Positions 12,801 through 23,062 are shown, counted from the first letter of the stretch. The stretch: DNA of 64,000 nt from Breviolum minutum Mf 1.05b.01 (GCA_000507305.1 DF241111.1:25068-89067); one strand, 5' to 3'. The notes: a model not told the origin generated them from the sequence alone. Numbers and translations are program-made.

Positions 12801-15800
12801 AATATCATGGGTACACTGTTAGGGGTACACCCAATTGTCCCTTGATACAAGGGCAGAGGGTGAGAGAATGCCAAGGATATTTTTTCGAACCAAAAACACC
12901 TGTACTATATGTATCATATATCTCATATATGAGAAAAATGCTGTGGTTCCAGAAAGTGTTTTAAAAAGGACTTTAAAAGCACGCCCAATTTCATCATAAG
13001 ATCTACAAAATTCCCAGTTCCAGCTCGAAAGAATGTGCAGAGGTTTCCAACCTAAGTAAGGTTCACCCTTCCGGTTGAAAGTCCTGAAAGGTAGTCCTCA
13101 ATGACCTCCTAGGTCATGGTTTCAAATATTTCTGGCAACACAAGAATTTGTGATTTGTGATGATTTATCATGATTCATTTTCCCACTTTTGAGTCGTGCA
13201 ACATAATAAGTTACAAGATGTTCCTGAGAAATCAGGAAGCACTGAGTCGCAGTGAAAAATTATGTCCAAAGTGGCAGCCAAATGCTTCAGGCCGAGAAGG
13301 GGTCATCCAGTCATCCGCGTGAAGGTGTACATCAGGTGCCCTTTGGGTTGGATTGGAGCTTGGTGGTAGTAATTTCATACCTTCGTCGAAGGATTGGATG
13401 ATGTTTTTTTGTTGGAAGATGACACCTGGCGGCCAGGGTTGAGTGTTTGAGATGTTGAGTTGTGTTTAAGATGTGTTTTTTCTGGTGGTTGAAGTCAAAG
13501 TCTGGGAGTTGACGTGACTAGTGCGGTGACCTCAACTTTCCTGTGAAGGATACATCATTTACTCAGGACTTTTGCGATTTTGCTGTTTTTTGACATGTAT
13601 AACATTGTATAACTGCCCTGGGACCCCAAAACCATGAAAAATGAAGGTTTTACATCCCCAATATATGGGGTATAACCCCTAAAAATTTAAAAATGAAGGT
13701 TGTGGCTTCCCATGGTGGAAGGTAGTTTTTGGTTTCCTACGTTGCCTATGCTTCCTCCCAAACATTGCAAGCCTTCCCATTCAGGCTCGCATTCCGAGGT
13801 GGGGTCTGGGAAGGGCTGCATTGGGGAGCTTGGCTGGTAACCCGCACAACGTACCCCCGAAATAAGGGTTTGATAGCCAGCGTTATTAAGGGAAACCAAT
13901 GGGTTTTCATGAGCCCTTCATAGTGGCCTTATTTCTGGGTACGTTAGGGGGGGTAGGTTGACTAGCCGCTAAGCCATGAATTGAAGTTTATTGTTTATTC
14001 CAGGGAAATCAACAAGCCACCATCCTACCCAGCTGAGATAGATGTATTCCCCCACCAGGAATACTCGAAAAAAAATGACGTACGGCCGGCACACGTTGTT
14101 TTTTCTTTGTGCGGGAATCAAGGGAGTCAAGGTTGAGAGATGTGTTTGAATCTTCCCTGAAAGTCATGAACTCCAAAGGAGTTTTGAGTCAGTCCCCCCA
14201 CCCACGAAGATCCATGAACTATGAAAGTCATGAATCTCAGATCCATGACTTCGCATTCGGCCGAAGGGAGCCACGCCTTGGAAAAGGCGTTCCAATTTTC
14301 CCCGGCAGGTCAGCGGAAAATCCAAGCCCCAAGCGTACCTGGACTGTCAATGGCCCCATCCTTAGATTGTGGGATATGAGAATTCCTGGCCTTGGAATCT
14401 GAAACTGGATTCCGGTTCCGTCCGAATGTGGCGTAAGCTCCATGTTGATGTGCATCAACGGGCCCCGTACTTAATAACAATGATATGACAATGATTGTCA
14501 TTGTTGTAATAAAAAAACATAGCAATGATATATGAAATACGAACAATGATAACAATAGCTAATAGGGTATTTACACAGTATTTGTGTAGTGTAGATAATA
14601 TGTGACAATATGTATAAATTCTATTAATATGTTTTGATTTTTATTATTTGATCAAAACATTTCATGTACTGTATATAATATTTCAATGTCAATGTAAATG
14701 TGCTGATTTTTTTCGGTAAGTTATAACAACACATCCCTGACCTGCAGCTGCTGCTGTTGAAAATCTTCAGGAAATCCTTCTGGATCTGCGTCCAAAGTGG
14801 CGGTGCCTCGGGTATGAACAAACTGTAAGGCTGGTTTGGTTGATGTATATGGATGCTTCCGAAAATAGTGGGAAAACTCCCCCCAAATCATCCCATTTGT
14901 TCATAGGGTTTTGAACCATTATTTTCACCATCCATTTTGGGGTAAACACCCCTATTTTTGGAAACATCCATGTAGGGGAAATGACACTCCTGAAGTTAAA
15001 CATGGAACGGAACATCAGCCTCTGGAAAAGGAGATTCCTTTCGGAAACCATCATATTTAGGTTCCATGTTAAACTTAGGCAGGTGTATAGGAATTGATAA
15101 ATTGAGAGGGTTTTTTTACTTAGACCGGGAATTGATAGCGGAATTGATCGTTTATTTAGTTAAACTATAAATTGATAGGGGAATTAACAAATTGCGGTTA
15201 AAGGGTCAAAATTAGGGATCATTTTTTGCGGATGCATTGATTCTTTTTGCTTTGCTATTAGGTCTAAATTCGGGCTACCAAATATAAAACAGCAATTGAT
15301 GCATTGATGATCATTAGTATTGACTGGTGCATTTTTGGGGCCAATTATTTTTTGAACCATAAGCCATAAAAAACCTCGCGGTTGTCGCCCCTTCCCATTT
15401 TTCATGGACACTATAACCAGGATACCCAACTAGTTTTGTTAAATTTCAGAACAAGTTGGTCTCCCAAAAGTCAATCAACCTATCCACCCATTAATCCATG
15501 GATGTCCATTGGTCACCGGTCGGGGTTTTGTAAAACTTCAGGCGCAGGCCGAAGCCGCAGCTAAAGCGAAGGCCGGTGCACGGCCCTGGTGGTTGAGACT
15601 CTCCCGAAGCAAAGGGATGGAGGACCCGAGCTGCTCGTGAAAACCCTGTGGCGAAAGGGAGATGGGATGAATTGAGGTTTCGCCTTTAAAAAGAGTGTTG
15701 GGAAAAAGTGACACCAAAAAATGATGATTTGGAACAGTTAACACTGAGTAGTGTCAATAAAAGAGGAGTTGTACTTTCATTTAAAGTACACCTGAGTTGA

Positions 15801-18800
15801 CCATAGTCTATGTATTTGCCACTTGAGCCACAAAAAATATCCAACTGTAGTTGATGGATGATTTCTTGTAAGGGATCACGACCTTTTGTTTTTGGGGGAT
15901 CGACCAAAACGACGAATTTGGAAGAAATCGCTGTGAATCAACTGAAATTTGATGGTTTTTTCATGGCTCTGAGATGAGAAAAGGTTTTTGGACACCAGTT
16001 TTTTGGACACCAGCTGAATTACACCGGCCGATCACGGTGTTTTCTGCAGTTCCCCAGTGTATACTATGCATGTAGCAAAGTTCGGGGGCCTCCAAAACCC
16101 AGCGGAAATGGCTCAGTTTAGTAGGAAAACCCTGTGAATTTCGAGGGTTCCTAATTTTGAGTCACCTTTCGCTTCCCAATTGAATCACCGTCAGTGAGTT
16201 ACGTTTCAGTTGCTTTCTAGCAGAAAATCATTCAGCCCTCACTTTTTGGTTTCAGACGTCCCACCCCTCTACGTGCATCCGTTTTGTCGGCGCGGCGTAT
16301 TTGTTTTTCTGGCAACCAAAAAAGCAACGGCAAATCCAGGACAGCCATGGCGAGGCGTTTGCAGCTACTGCATCAGTGCCGAAGCGGCACGTGTGGGTTG
16401 GGGCAGCGTTGGCAGACTAAGATCGAGACATTTTGGGATGTCTCCGAAGCAAGGAAACACAATGGGCTAAGTGAAGGGTTTTAGCATAGGATCCCGGGGT
16501 TGGTACAACATGTCAATTTTCTCCTGGTGTTAGCGATGTTTTGGGAGCATCCCCCATAGATGGGATAAGTTTTTGTTCCCCTGGCGAGTTATGTCGTCAA
16601 TTTCGGGAGAGTTGCTCGGGTTTAGGAATTTTGGTAATTTGCCCGGAATCAAAGTGGTCTGAATTTTTTGTCTTGGAAATTTCCCAAATCATCATCGCTC
16701 CAAGGCCGAAACTGTTGATGAGGATGCTGGAGATGAGAAGATGCCTACAGCGCGGCAGAGATCACAGCGGTCCAGTGCACCGAGCGCCGTGCGCTTTATG
16801 AAGAGGTGCCTTTTGCCTGAAAGTTCAACAAAAGACTGATGCTCAGCCTATGGAGAATGGCCGCGAAAGTTCACGTTGGAACATAACAAAGGTGGTCATA
16901 TTTGGATGTATGGAATACATGAAGATTTACATATGAATACAGAATACATAAAGAAAACAGAGATTGCTGGCTGACGCATTGTGAAAGGTAGAAAGATGCT
17001 ATGTTTTGGGGGTGCGCTAATTTTCAGTTTCCGGTCCATCCTTTTCCTCATCTTAGACCTATTTCATGATGTTCTCTGTATGCACCAAACACAAGTCTAA
17101 CCCATTCCCAGCCTGTTGATTCTTGGAGTTGGTATGCTTGACTCATCCAACCTCTTTCTACTTCACCTTCCGATCATGGCAGTGGTGTTCCAATATGGTT
17201 TCCTCACTGTTGGTATGTTGGGGTATATATACCAATCATAAGTCTTGGAGAAGCAGCCATGGGTCATTATATCCCACTTCCAGATTTTTGTTGATGAAAA
17301 GGAAGGAGAAACGATGGGTTTTATCTAGGATGTTTACTATACATCACCCTATAGAAGGGGGCTCAAAATGATGTTTTTTTTTGTTTAAGCTGGTTTTTTT
17401 GATGAGTAAGGGTGGAGATTCAACAGAAACACGAGGAAAAGGAAATCCTAAGATATTTGGGAAAGAACTGACCACACAATCCCAATAAAGCTGGCTTAGT
17501 TCAAGTTTTGCCATGGGATTCCTTGACAGTGCCTATGATAAATGCAACCCAAGTACGGTCAATTTTGCGACCTAGTGTGGTACCATCTTACAAGTGGCAA
17601 GATCTTTCCGATTATTTTATAGACGATTTGGATGATTTGGTAGTTTTGCTTGGTTGTTAGTTGGGTATCCCCAAAGTTTGAATTTCAATCCACCAATCAC
17701 TTTGAGTGATGATGATTAATTCCTGCAGTGGTGGAAGGCTTGAGGGGGATGATTCTTTTTACACTGCTGGGAAGGTTGAAGGTTTAGATTATTGAATGAT
17801 TCGCGTGTATTTGTCACTCCTAGTTATGATTTTTGGAAGGATGCTGTGATTTTCACAAAGATTTACCTTGAAACTAACATGGCACTTGAAAAGCTGGCAT
17901 TCCAAAAGGAAAGGATCGTCTTCTAACCATCAATTTTCAGGTGCTGCTGTTGATAGAAGAAATCTTGCACCAGTTGATATGTTAAATATCCCACCAATTA
18001 CAGGGTTTATAGATCCCAAGTGGTTGTTTGGGATTTCTTCCATCAACAGCTGTTACCAATTTTGCCTGGGCTTCAGGCCTCCTCGTCCCAGCTCCACCCC
18101 ACCGGAGAGCCCTTGGACACCTCCGGCCACCGCCGGAACGCCCGCGGGCACGCCGGAGCCGGCGGCCGCGGCTGTTCCGCCACGGCGGCCGCCTGTGCCG
18201 CGGGCGCCGCGGCCAAAGTCCGCGCCACCCAAGAGGTGCGTGGATGGGGGGTTTTGTTGAAAAGGAAAAGATGGTGTGCAAAGTACCATTTTTGAAGCCA
18301 TTATTTCAAGTTTGGGATGAAATAATGTAATCATTTTATCATATAATATTTCATGACAGTAATTAGTTGTATGTAATATAGCCTACTGTCAGCTATACTT
18401 CATTGGAGCGGCTGCGTGCTGCTTTGCTTTGTGAACACTGAGTCATGCTGGGGTCCCATGCACGCGCATAGCGACGAGTACTTTTTCGTTTCGCCTGATT
18501 TTCAGTTTATGTGAAATTCAAACTGGTTTGCTTGAAAGGAGGGCAGTCTTTCGACAAGGGCAGTTGTTTGTGCAATTTGCAATATGTGCAAACGTCTATA
18601 CGACCTTTGTTTGTTCCCTTTACCAGATAGCAGCATATCATATCCCCATTAGGTGGAGTTCATGTGGTGCTTTGAAAGATTTACTAAACCAAGCTCCCAA
18701 TGACCATTCCCAAAATAAGAGGTAAGATTCTTGGAGCACCCCCAACGCTCAGTACCCCCACAATGAAACTATTATCAAATCATGCATACTCACCAGGTTG

Positions 18801-21800
18801 CTGCTTCTTGCTTTCTGACACATTTTAAAAGACATTTATCACGTCTATTTATTTGCGCAACAGGGGTCACATGTTGAATTCCATCCGAAAAACAAGCTAG
18901 CAAATAGAAACGAACATGGACACCCCAAATTCCCATAGTTGAAAATAAATTCTTGTTCCAAACCATCATGTTTTAGGGTCCGTGTTAGTTCTCGTGAGTC
19001 TAAAGTGCAAATTTCTACTGCAAATCCTAATTTTTTCATTCAGGATGGAACTGTTTCCCTAAGTTTCTTGGAAAAAAATCATAGGCGCTCCATGGCGCTC
19101 CTGAAATTTCTAGGCGAAACACATCAAAAGGGGTGTAACTAACGGTGCAAACGCGCACAGGAGCGTTTCATTTGAAGCTTCCCCACCTGATGTGGTACCA
19201 AGATTCGAGGAGGCAAGGCTGCAGAGTTGAGAGCCTGGGAGTTGTTTGGGGATTTTTGTTGTTTGCCTTAACAAAAAGCGTGAAGGATGGATGTATCTAG
19301 GTGGTGTTTTTTGTTCAAATATGGATTATATGGATGATGTTTACCCCGAAACTTGGGAAAATGATCCAACTTGACAAACGCGCATATTTTTTTTCAGATG
19401 GGTGATGGGTTGGTTAGTGAAAAACCACCACCTATATAGGCTTTTTTAAGTTGGGTTTCTTAAAAGTTCAGGGGTTTCGGTGACCTACTTTGCCACCAAA
19501 AGCCTCAACGTTGGGTTTCCTGGTAGCCTCCCTGGTAGTCACTGGCATGCTGGATGTTTTGGTGGACCAACCAACCGGAGTTGTAGGGAGTTGTAGATAA
19601 GCACTACCCGGCCTTGTCAGTTTTTAGGTGATTTTTTTTAGATACCAAGTGCCAAGATGTGCCAATTACATCTTGAGTTGTGTGATATATGAGAAGAATC
19701 TTGAATTTGTTTGAGGTGATGTTCTATCTATCATTTTTAAATGGGCCACTAAATATTATGTTTGGAAATATGTTTGAAGCTTTTTTCCCAATCATACACG
19801 CAAAATCCTAGGATCAATTGATGGAGGCTCATTCCGGGGTGATCTACTTGAAGATTGTCTTGTTCAAAATGGAAAAGTCCCGGTTTGGCACTTAAAGTAA
19901 AACGAACTAAGAAAAAATATCCAGAGAAGGGGATTAATTTCAGGAATAATTTTGATTCTATTTAGCACTTAGAAGTTCCTACTTCACCGAAAGAAAGGGC
20001 CCATGGTTCTTCTTGTTTGCAATGTGCGTTTGCGTTTCTTTCACTGTTGCATCAGCGCCATGCAAGAGTCCATTAGAAAAAATCAGTTTCTCACCAATTA
20101 AGAGGGAATCAAGCTGAAGTGTGGGAAACAGTGTTGTTGATGAATGTCATGAAGATCAGAGGTGTTAACCTATATGGGTGAACCATAGAATAGAATATAG
20201 GTACCTTTGTTGAAGCGTCTCATTGCTGCAGGAGGTATGTATATTAGTGTTGTTGCGTACCATTTCGGTTGTTTTTTTTTCCATCTTCGGTGATTTTCCA
20301 GCAATGTGGTGAGGACAACAGAGATACAAAAGTGGCCAAAGACAGCAGCCGTTGTGCGGAGAACCTAAAGGCCTTAAGCTGGGAAACTGCAACAGGTCAA
20401 GGTGTTGTCAATGTCATAAAAGGAAGATGCAACCCTTGTAGAAGGGTGATGTGAGGTTGTGTTTCTACGGTTTTGGAAATCACACTAATTAGACTTGGAT
20501 TTTGTTTTCTCTGTGTATCTACCTATCGAAATTAAAAGATACATCCGAAATTGCATCGAAATTGCATGGTGGAATGAGGTCCTATAGTTCCACCAATGGT
20601 TGGCACCACCAAAGAGGGAATCCCTTATACCGCCCCCCTTTGAGTTGAATTTTCAGAGATGTAACCCACTAAAAGTTGATTTTTGTTTGTCCCCCCAAAG
20701 CTAAGTTTTACCTTAGCATTTTACACGAAGTGCTTGGATGGTGTTTGACCCCGGGAACAAAACACCTTCTTCTTTCCATCAGAGCAGCTTCCCATAAAAA
20801 GTGGTGATCCGCAAACAAAGACAAGGTGATAAATATCTAAAGATGTTCAGATCTTCATTGATATCTTCAGGGATATTAACCATATTCTTCAATGACAGAC
20901 AACATGCCATTTTGAAAGCCTAGGATAATTTCAAACATCAGCCATGCTCCTCCAACCAAACATCCATGCCTCAACGATGGTCCGTTGCTGCAGGAGGGAT
21001 CAACACAGGAGCGTCCTGTGCCCAGTTGGCCATGGCCAGGGGAACTCAGTGATGTACAGTTAAACTTCTATGTGAAGAGTCCTCATGTTGGCGAAGCTTT
21101 ACCGTGATATAGCTTTATAGCTTGACAACATTCTGAAAATAGATTCATCAGCTATGATTCAGGCTATGATGGTAAAAAGTCCTTGCAAAGACTTAAGTCG
21201 TGCTTGAATGACAGGGTCTAGGGTACTTGACATATCATTCGAGACCTATGATGCATTGATATCTTGGGATCAAGGACAAAAAACGCCCCGAAAACCTCAG
21301 ATGATGTGACGTGACGTTCAGGGGAAAATGACGGGTTTTACGGGGTGGCAGTTTTTGTTACCCTCCCTGAAACTAAGAGCAAAAGCACTTGAGGGTTCCT
21401 CTGAACCAACCCCAGCGTTTCCTTTGCAATTCGTCAGTTTTAGGGAAGGTACTCCCCTGAAAACTAACATGTCCACTGAAAATGAACGGTTGGAAGATGT
21501 ATTCCCTACTGACATAGTACCTTTTTAGGGGTACATGTTAGTTTTCAGGGGTGTAGATAGGTACAAAAAACACACCCCCTCAAAAAGACTGGAAGTCTCC
21601 AAAAAGACCCAAAAAAAATGGTCCGTGGCTTGAGGTGAAATCTGAGGAATTCAGATATGCCATATGCAGATTCGCGTAGCAACTGATATGTAGATTTTAT
21701 ACACTATATATTTAGAGCTATCCAAATTAGATAACAATGCTCCAAGGTATGTCAAAGATAATATGGCTGATATTCATGTAGAGATATTACTATTGGACTA

Positions 21801-22191
21801 TGGTGACTATAGCTATCATACTGTTGATGGAAGAAGTCGTGCACCAGTCGATATGGCAAATATCCAATTTTTTTCTGAGTGTTCTACATCCCAAGGGTGG
21901 TTGTTTGGGATTTCTGAACCATCAACAGGTCAAAACGCCGTTTTAATACTGTTGATGGAAGAAATCCTGCACCACCTGCGATGGTTAAAACCCTATAAAT
22001 AATGGGATAACCATCATCCTTGGTGGTGCAGGATTTTGTCCATCAACAGTATTCAAACTGCGAGAGAAGAAAAGGGGCCCAATGCCTCCCCCTCCCGTCC
22101 CAGATGTCCCAGGGTAAGCCCCCGGTTCTTTGGAGCAGACAGTGATGATGAAGGCGTCGGTTCCGTGACATCCAGAGACCTGAATGAGTGA
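2467..22191 (+). CDS. Multi-exon gene(s) for a disordered Pro/Ser/Arg-rich protein
   Basis: About a dozen short stretches on the + strand have coding character, pyrimidine-AG|G acceptors and GT or GC donors. Phases agree for 2467-2552 with 2828-2914 and 3204-3254; for 5456-5525 with 5985-6078 and 8068-8101; and for 16705-16805 with 18077-18235. The encoded peptides are basic, proline-rich and low in hydrophobic residues, with repeated RPSSAPP-like words, suggesting an intrinsically disordered protein. The first exon is more structured (FDPRFLYLQRIIKESREG). No start codon was fixed. The proposed end is VSPRFFGADSDDEG..SRDLNE and TGA at 22189-22191. It may be two or more genes. No family was recognised. 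Confidence 0.4.
2684..2750. repeat. (ATC)n/(GTC)n trinucleotide repeat
   Basis: About 20 units of CAT/CGT triplets lying in the intron between the 2467 and 2828 exons. An N occurs just upstream at about 2667. Confidence 0.85.
2828..2914 (+). CDS. Exon of 87 bases, charged
   Basis: Acceptor TTTCCCAG|GCCC, donor CAGA|GTTTTT. The phase inherited from the upstream exon gives PDESAERPKLPNGPRSGRRS and a serine/acid tail. A second frame (ARRERRKAKAAEWTEERKK) also looks coding and would need a different donor. The exon is much richer in GC than its surroundings. Confidence 0.5.
3204..3254 (+). CDS. Exon: EEKKKDRQQQALQARN
   Basis: Acceptor GACCTTAG|GGAAG, donor ACAT|GTTAGT. Joined in phase to the previous exon it reads E-EEKKKDRQQQALQARN, highly charged and coiled-coil-like. 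Confidence 0.5.
4074..4174. mobile_element. CTAG-TGGTGGTTTCAA element
   Basis: CTAGGTGGTGGTTTCAAAT to GCTTCAAACCACCAACTAG; the interior TTCACCCCTAATTCAGGGAG and TTTTTTCAACTGG is shared with other copies. Confidence 0.7.
4238..4349. mobile_element. CTGTTGATGG-family element (TA-flanked)
   Basis: Ends CTGTTGATGGTTCAGAAATC and CTTCCATCAACAG, directly flanked by TA on both sides. The interior carries CACCTGGGATGTAT and CAACTGGTGATCGCCGG, the same blocks seen in the other copies. TIRs plus a TA duplication suggest a mariner/Tc1-like non-autonomous element (inference). No coding capacity. Confidence 0.8.
4697..4784 (+). CDS. Possible exon
   Basis: Open in two frames. One reads TDKSAHPFATKTWAIYC, the other VLTLSLLRPGLFTARQAP. 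It is GC-richer than its flanks and ends at a possible GT donor ACAC|GTAGGG. The acceptor is unclear, so this is weak. Confidence 0.25.
5456..5525 (+). CDS. Exon: VPPPTPNHVLRRRVSW
   Basis: Acceptor CCCCGCAG|GTGCC, donor GTCG|GTGGGT. Reads VPPPTPNHVLRRRVSWVESE then LTV. The phase leads without a stop into the exon at 5985. Confidence 0.5.
5779..5883. mobile_element. CCCTGAAACTAAC-type inverted-repeat element
   Basis: ACCCCTGAAGTTTAACATGG to CCGTTAAACTTCAGAGGGGT, with arms pairing over the ends and the interior AACCTGAAAATC. Part of a family with ends like CCCTGAAACTAACATGG and a conserved GAAGATGAT..CCTTTT interior. Confidence 0.7.
5985..6078 (+). CDS. Exon following 5456-5525
   Basis: Acceptor ACCGGAG|GTGGG, donor CCTGA|GTATCT. 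In the phase set by the previous exon it reads GRGVVEHRGGGLASGVQKSP and TGPTERTPQPE, disordered and basic. Another frame (VGEVLLNIVVGVWLQVS) is also open. The donor GTATCT is identical to that of the transporter intron after 28279. Confidence 0.45.
6926..7031 (+). CDS. Possible exon: SESKKSTRLRRGFRAPPG
   Basis: Acceptor GTGCCCAG|GCAGC. One frame reads AANPSESKKSTRLRRGFRAP then PGATGKTKRPRLVG, ending at a GA donor (GGTGG|GATG). An alternative shorter exon in another frame reads SESKRIQKVDTLE. It is GC-rich and basic like the other exons of this locus, but its phase does not join directly to the exon at 5985. Confidence 0.35.
8068..8101 (+). CDS. Exon of 34 bases: PSSAPPRRESE
   Basis: Acceptor CTCAGCAG|GCC, donor GCGAG|GTTTGG. 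In the phase left by 5985-6078 it reads PSSAPPRRESE, a word repeated in later exons of the locus (RSSAPSA, RPSSTPP). Confidence 0.4.
8593..8696. mobile_element. CTGTTGATGG-family element
   Basis: Contains CTTGATGGTTCAGAAATC, CACCAGTTGAGGTTGGTAG, TACATCCCAGGTGGTGCAGG and the end GCCATCAACAG followed by TA. The left end is slightly eroded. Confidence 0.75.
8714..8767 (+). CDS. Exon: AVPPVPPAVVPRPCLGLD
   Basis: Acceptor ACTTCCAG|GCGG, donor GAC|GTTGGTG. Reads AVPPVPPAVVPRPCLGLD, proline-rich, in phase with 8068-8101. It sits 17 bases after the end of a CTGTTGATGG-family element. Confidence 0.45.
9195..9360. mobile_element. Chimeric element: CTGTTGATGG half joined to TGGTGGTTTCAA element
   Basis: Starts with a TA-flanked CTGTTGATGGTTCAGAAATC and the GTTGAGGTTGGTAG block. 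At about 9257 it switches to AGGTGGTGGTTTCAAAA and the interior of the other family (GGGGAAGATTCCCATTTTGAC). The right half of the first element is missing. Confidence 0.6.
9498..9615. mobile_element. CTGTTGATGG-family element (TA-flanked)
   Basis: Both ends are present (CTGTTGATGGTTCAGAAAC and TTTCTGAACCATCAACAG), with TA on each side, and the interior GTCACCAGTTGAGGTTGG. The ends pair over about 20 bases. Confidence 0.8.
9622..9712. mobile_element. Fold-back element
   Basis: GGATCCATGGGACGAACGAT with TATATTTACCTATACATGAA, returning as GTACATATGCCATACATTCA and TGGATCC. More diverged than the copy at 1122; it abuts the CTGTTGATGG copy ending at 9615. Confidence 0.5.
9792..9834. repeat. (CAT)14 microsatellite
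   Basis: An uninterrupted CAT run of about 14 units in non-coding DNA. Confidence 0.9.
11957..12068. mobile_element. CCGGTAAACTAACATAGC-type element
   Basis: CCTCTGGTGAACTAACATAA to CTATGTTCGTTTAAGGGAG, with the interior GCTGGAATATCCCCATGTG and ACATCTTCAAAGGGTCCATG. Same family as 44486, 47180, 48551, 50329 and 62227. Confidence 0.7.
12069..12224 (+). CDS. Possible exon
   Basis: Directly after an AACTAACAT-type element, a frame without stops reads NMSNSKWETLHDHAPLLKRR then WFTTVVVLNAKNERQMDS. No convincing acceptor was found, so it may be chance. Confidence 0.25.
   Translation, partial: LSGFWNMSNSKWETLHDHAPLLKRRWFTTVVVLNAKNERQMDSLSNGECMP
12343..12380. repeat. (GT)n microsatellite
   Basis: A GT run interrupted once by TATG. 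Confidence 0.85.
14846..14972. mobile_element. TTCCGAAAATAGTGGG element
   Basis: GGATGCTTCCGAAAATAGTG to CCCTATTTTTGGAAACATCC; the interior CCCCAAATCATCC and TTCATAGGGTTTTGAACC is shared with 33757 and 57838. Confidence 0.75.
15542..15588 (+). CDS. Possible exon, basic/alanine-rich
   Basis: Acceptor AAACTTCAG|GCGC, possible donor CCTG|GTGGTT. One frame reads RRPKPQLKRRPVHGP; another reads AQAEAAAKAKAGARPWW and continues open past the donor. Clearly GC-richer than its flanks. Confidence 0.4.
16340..16453 (+). CDS. Possible exon of 114 bases
   Basis: Acceptor CAAATCCAG|GACAG. Two frames stay open to the 3' end: one reads TAMARRLQLLHQCRSG and KIETFWDVSEA, the other QPWRGVCSYCISAEAARVGW; the third (DSHGEAFAATASVPKR) meets a stop earlier. 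The likely end is GCAAG|GAAACAC, a GA donor resembling those of the transporter. Confidence 0.4.
16705..16805 (+). CDS. Exon: AETVDEDAGDEKMPTARQRS
   Basis: Acceptor GCTCCAAG|GCC, donor GAAGAG|GTGCCT. Reads AETVDEDAGDEKMPTARQRS then QRSSAPSAVRFMKR: an acidic patch followed by a basic, serine-rich stretch. Phase 2 at the end matches 18077. Confidence 0.55.
17947..18049. mobile_element. CTGTTGATGG-family element next to the GC-rich exon
   Basis: CTGTTGATAGAAGAAATC to ATTTCTTCCATCAACAG, with the interior CACCAGTTGATATG. It lies immediately upstream of the acceptor of the 18077 exon. The flanks are GCTGCTG and CTG rather than TA. Confidence 0.75.
18077..18235 (+). CDS. GC-rich Pro/Ala exon
   Basis: Acceptor GGGCTTCAG|GCC, donor CAAGAG|GTGCGT. 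In the phase set by 16805 it reads PPRPSSTPPESPWTPPATAG and later PPRRPPVPRAPRPKSAPPKR, a proline-rich linker. GC content is far above the surrounding DNA. All three frames are open through most of the exon, so the phase match is the main evidence for this one. Confidence 0.55.
20302..20395 (+). CDS. Possible exon: QCGEDNRDTKVAKDSSRCAE
   Basis: Acceptor TGATTTTCCAG|CAATG, donor CAACAG|GTCAAGG. One frame reads QCGEDNRDTKVAKDSSRCAE then NLKALSWETAT; a second reads NVVRTTEIQKWPKTAAVVRR up to a stop. Coding-like, but the frame is not settled. Confidence 0.4.
20994..21048 (+). CDS. Possible exon
   Basis: Acceptor GTTGCTGCAG|GAGG. Frames read EGSTQERPVPSWPWPGELSD (open to a TGA near 21105) or RDQHRSVLCPVGHGQGNS, ending at the donor CTCA|GTGATG. 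Proline/arginine content fits the locus. Confidence 0.35.
21449..21556. mobile_element. CCCTGAAAACTAACATG element
   Basis: CTCCCCTGAAAACTAACATG to CATGTTAGTTTTCAGGGGTG, near-perfect arms of about 18 bases; the interior is GAACGGTTGGAAGATGTATT. Confidence 0.75.
21821..21928. mobile_element. CTGTTGATGG-family element
   Basis: CTGTTGATGGAAGAAGTCG to TTTCTGAACCATCAACAG, with the interior GCACCAGTCGATATGGCAAA. TA precedes the left end; the right flank is GT. Confidence 0.75.
21949..22049. mobile_element. CTGTTGATGG-family element (TA-flanked)
   Basis: CTGTTGATGGAAGAAATCCT to GTCCATCAACAG, with TA on both sides. The arms pair over much of their length (GAAATCCTGCACCACC against GGTGGTGCAGGATTT). 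It begins 20 bases after the previous copy. Confidence 0.8.
22113..22191 (+). CDS. Terminal exon with stop: ADSDDEGVGSVTSRDLNE
   Basis: A long C-rich tract precedes CCCAG|GGTAAG. The frame reads VSPRFFGADSDDEGVGSVTS then RDLNE and TGA. The exon could instead begin near 22065, adding EEKGPNASPSRPRCPR. It lies 60 bases after a CTGTTGATGG-family element. Confidence 0.45.
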
Positions 22192-22657
22192 CCCAAAACG
22201 AAATGAAAAAACGAGCAAAAAAAACAGGTTGTTTGGGTGAGAGTAGCAGGGTTGTACAACCGAGTTTTATGAGTTGTTGTTTTTTTGTATTTGTAATTAT
22301 TGGGGATAATAATATACTTAGTTTTATGGTGATTGATTTAGTATTATATATATTTCTAATGATCCAGTCATCGTATAAGGTCTATTTTTACTAGGGATCA
22401 CTAGAGTTACATCCAGATGCCCACTCAATCCCCCCTACTTCTTCATAGATAGTTTTCATCGAGGTGTTTTTTTTTTCGATGGTTGCAATTTTTAGTTGTT
22501 GTCATACATTGACATCAAAAAATGACAACAAGTCCTCTCACACTGACTTTAGTAGGTTGGGACCAGCAGTAAGTTGGGGAAGATCACATTGACCACAATC
22601 GATCCGTTCCACTTTGTTGGCACATTTTTGCTGGACTTCTCCCCTCGACCTTGTCAG

Positions 22658-22713
22658 AAAACGACCAGGTGGCCCGAGCAATGCACCGGCCAAGACTCCT
22701 TCGGAGACGTTGC
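22658..22713 (+). CDS. Possible exon: KRPGGPSNAPAKTPSET
   Basis: A good pyrimidine tract runs into CCTTGTCAG|AAAACG. The frame reads KRPGGPSNAPAKTPSETL, and GC|GTAGGC follows as a donor. A second frame (NDQVARAMHRPRLLRRR) is also open. It may belong to a small gene ending at 24098. Confidence 0.35.
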
Positions 22714-23062
22714 GTAGGCGGAGATGGAATCAACGTCATAGTCAGTCAACAGGAGTCATACGGTTTGATGGAAGAAATCTGGCGAAGCGACAAAAAAAAA
22801 CCGTAGGTTTTACCGGTTTACCTCATTCTTTACGTGGTTTCATTCAAATCCTTTCGGTGCTTCGCCAGATTTGTGAACTCTCAACATGTACTAACGCTTC
22901 CCAGAAACGAACTTGGAAGATGACTTGGATTTATTGTGTTTTTTCATTGGATGGGATATAAATATGTTATGTTTAAAGCTCAGGGATCTCAACCCTAAAC
23001 GATTCACTTGCCACGATGGCATCCTATAGGCACCTCAAGCTATAATATGAACGGACCCCATA

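Larger units (their letters stand above)
9716..15541. other. Mostly non-coding stretch
   Basis: Contains the CAT and GT microsatellites, one AACTAACAT-type element (11957), one TTCCGAAAATAGTGGG element (14846) and one CCCTGAAGTTAAAC element (14984-15082). Weak exon-like fragments occur near 12069, 12613 (PDAEPDTEAGRSGIYSQE) and 14300 (SAENPSPKRTWTVNG). Otherwise nothing was recognised. Confidence 0.4.
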
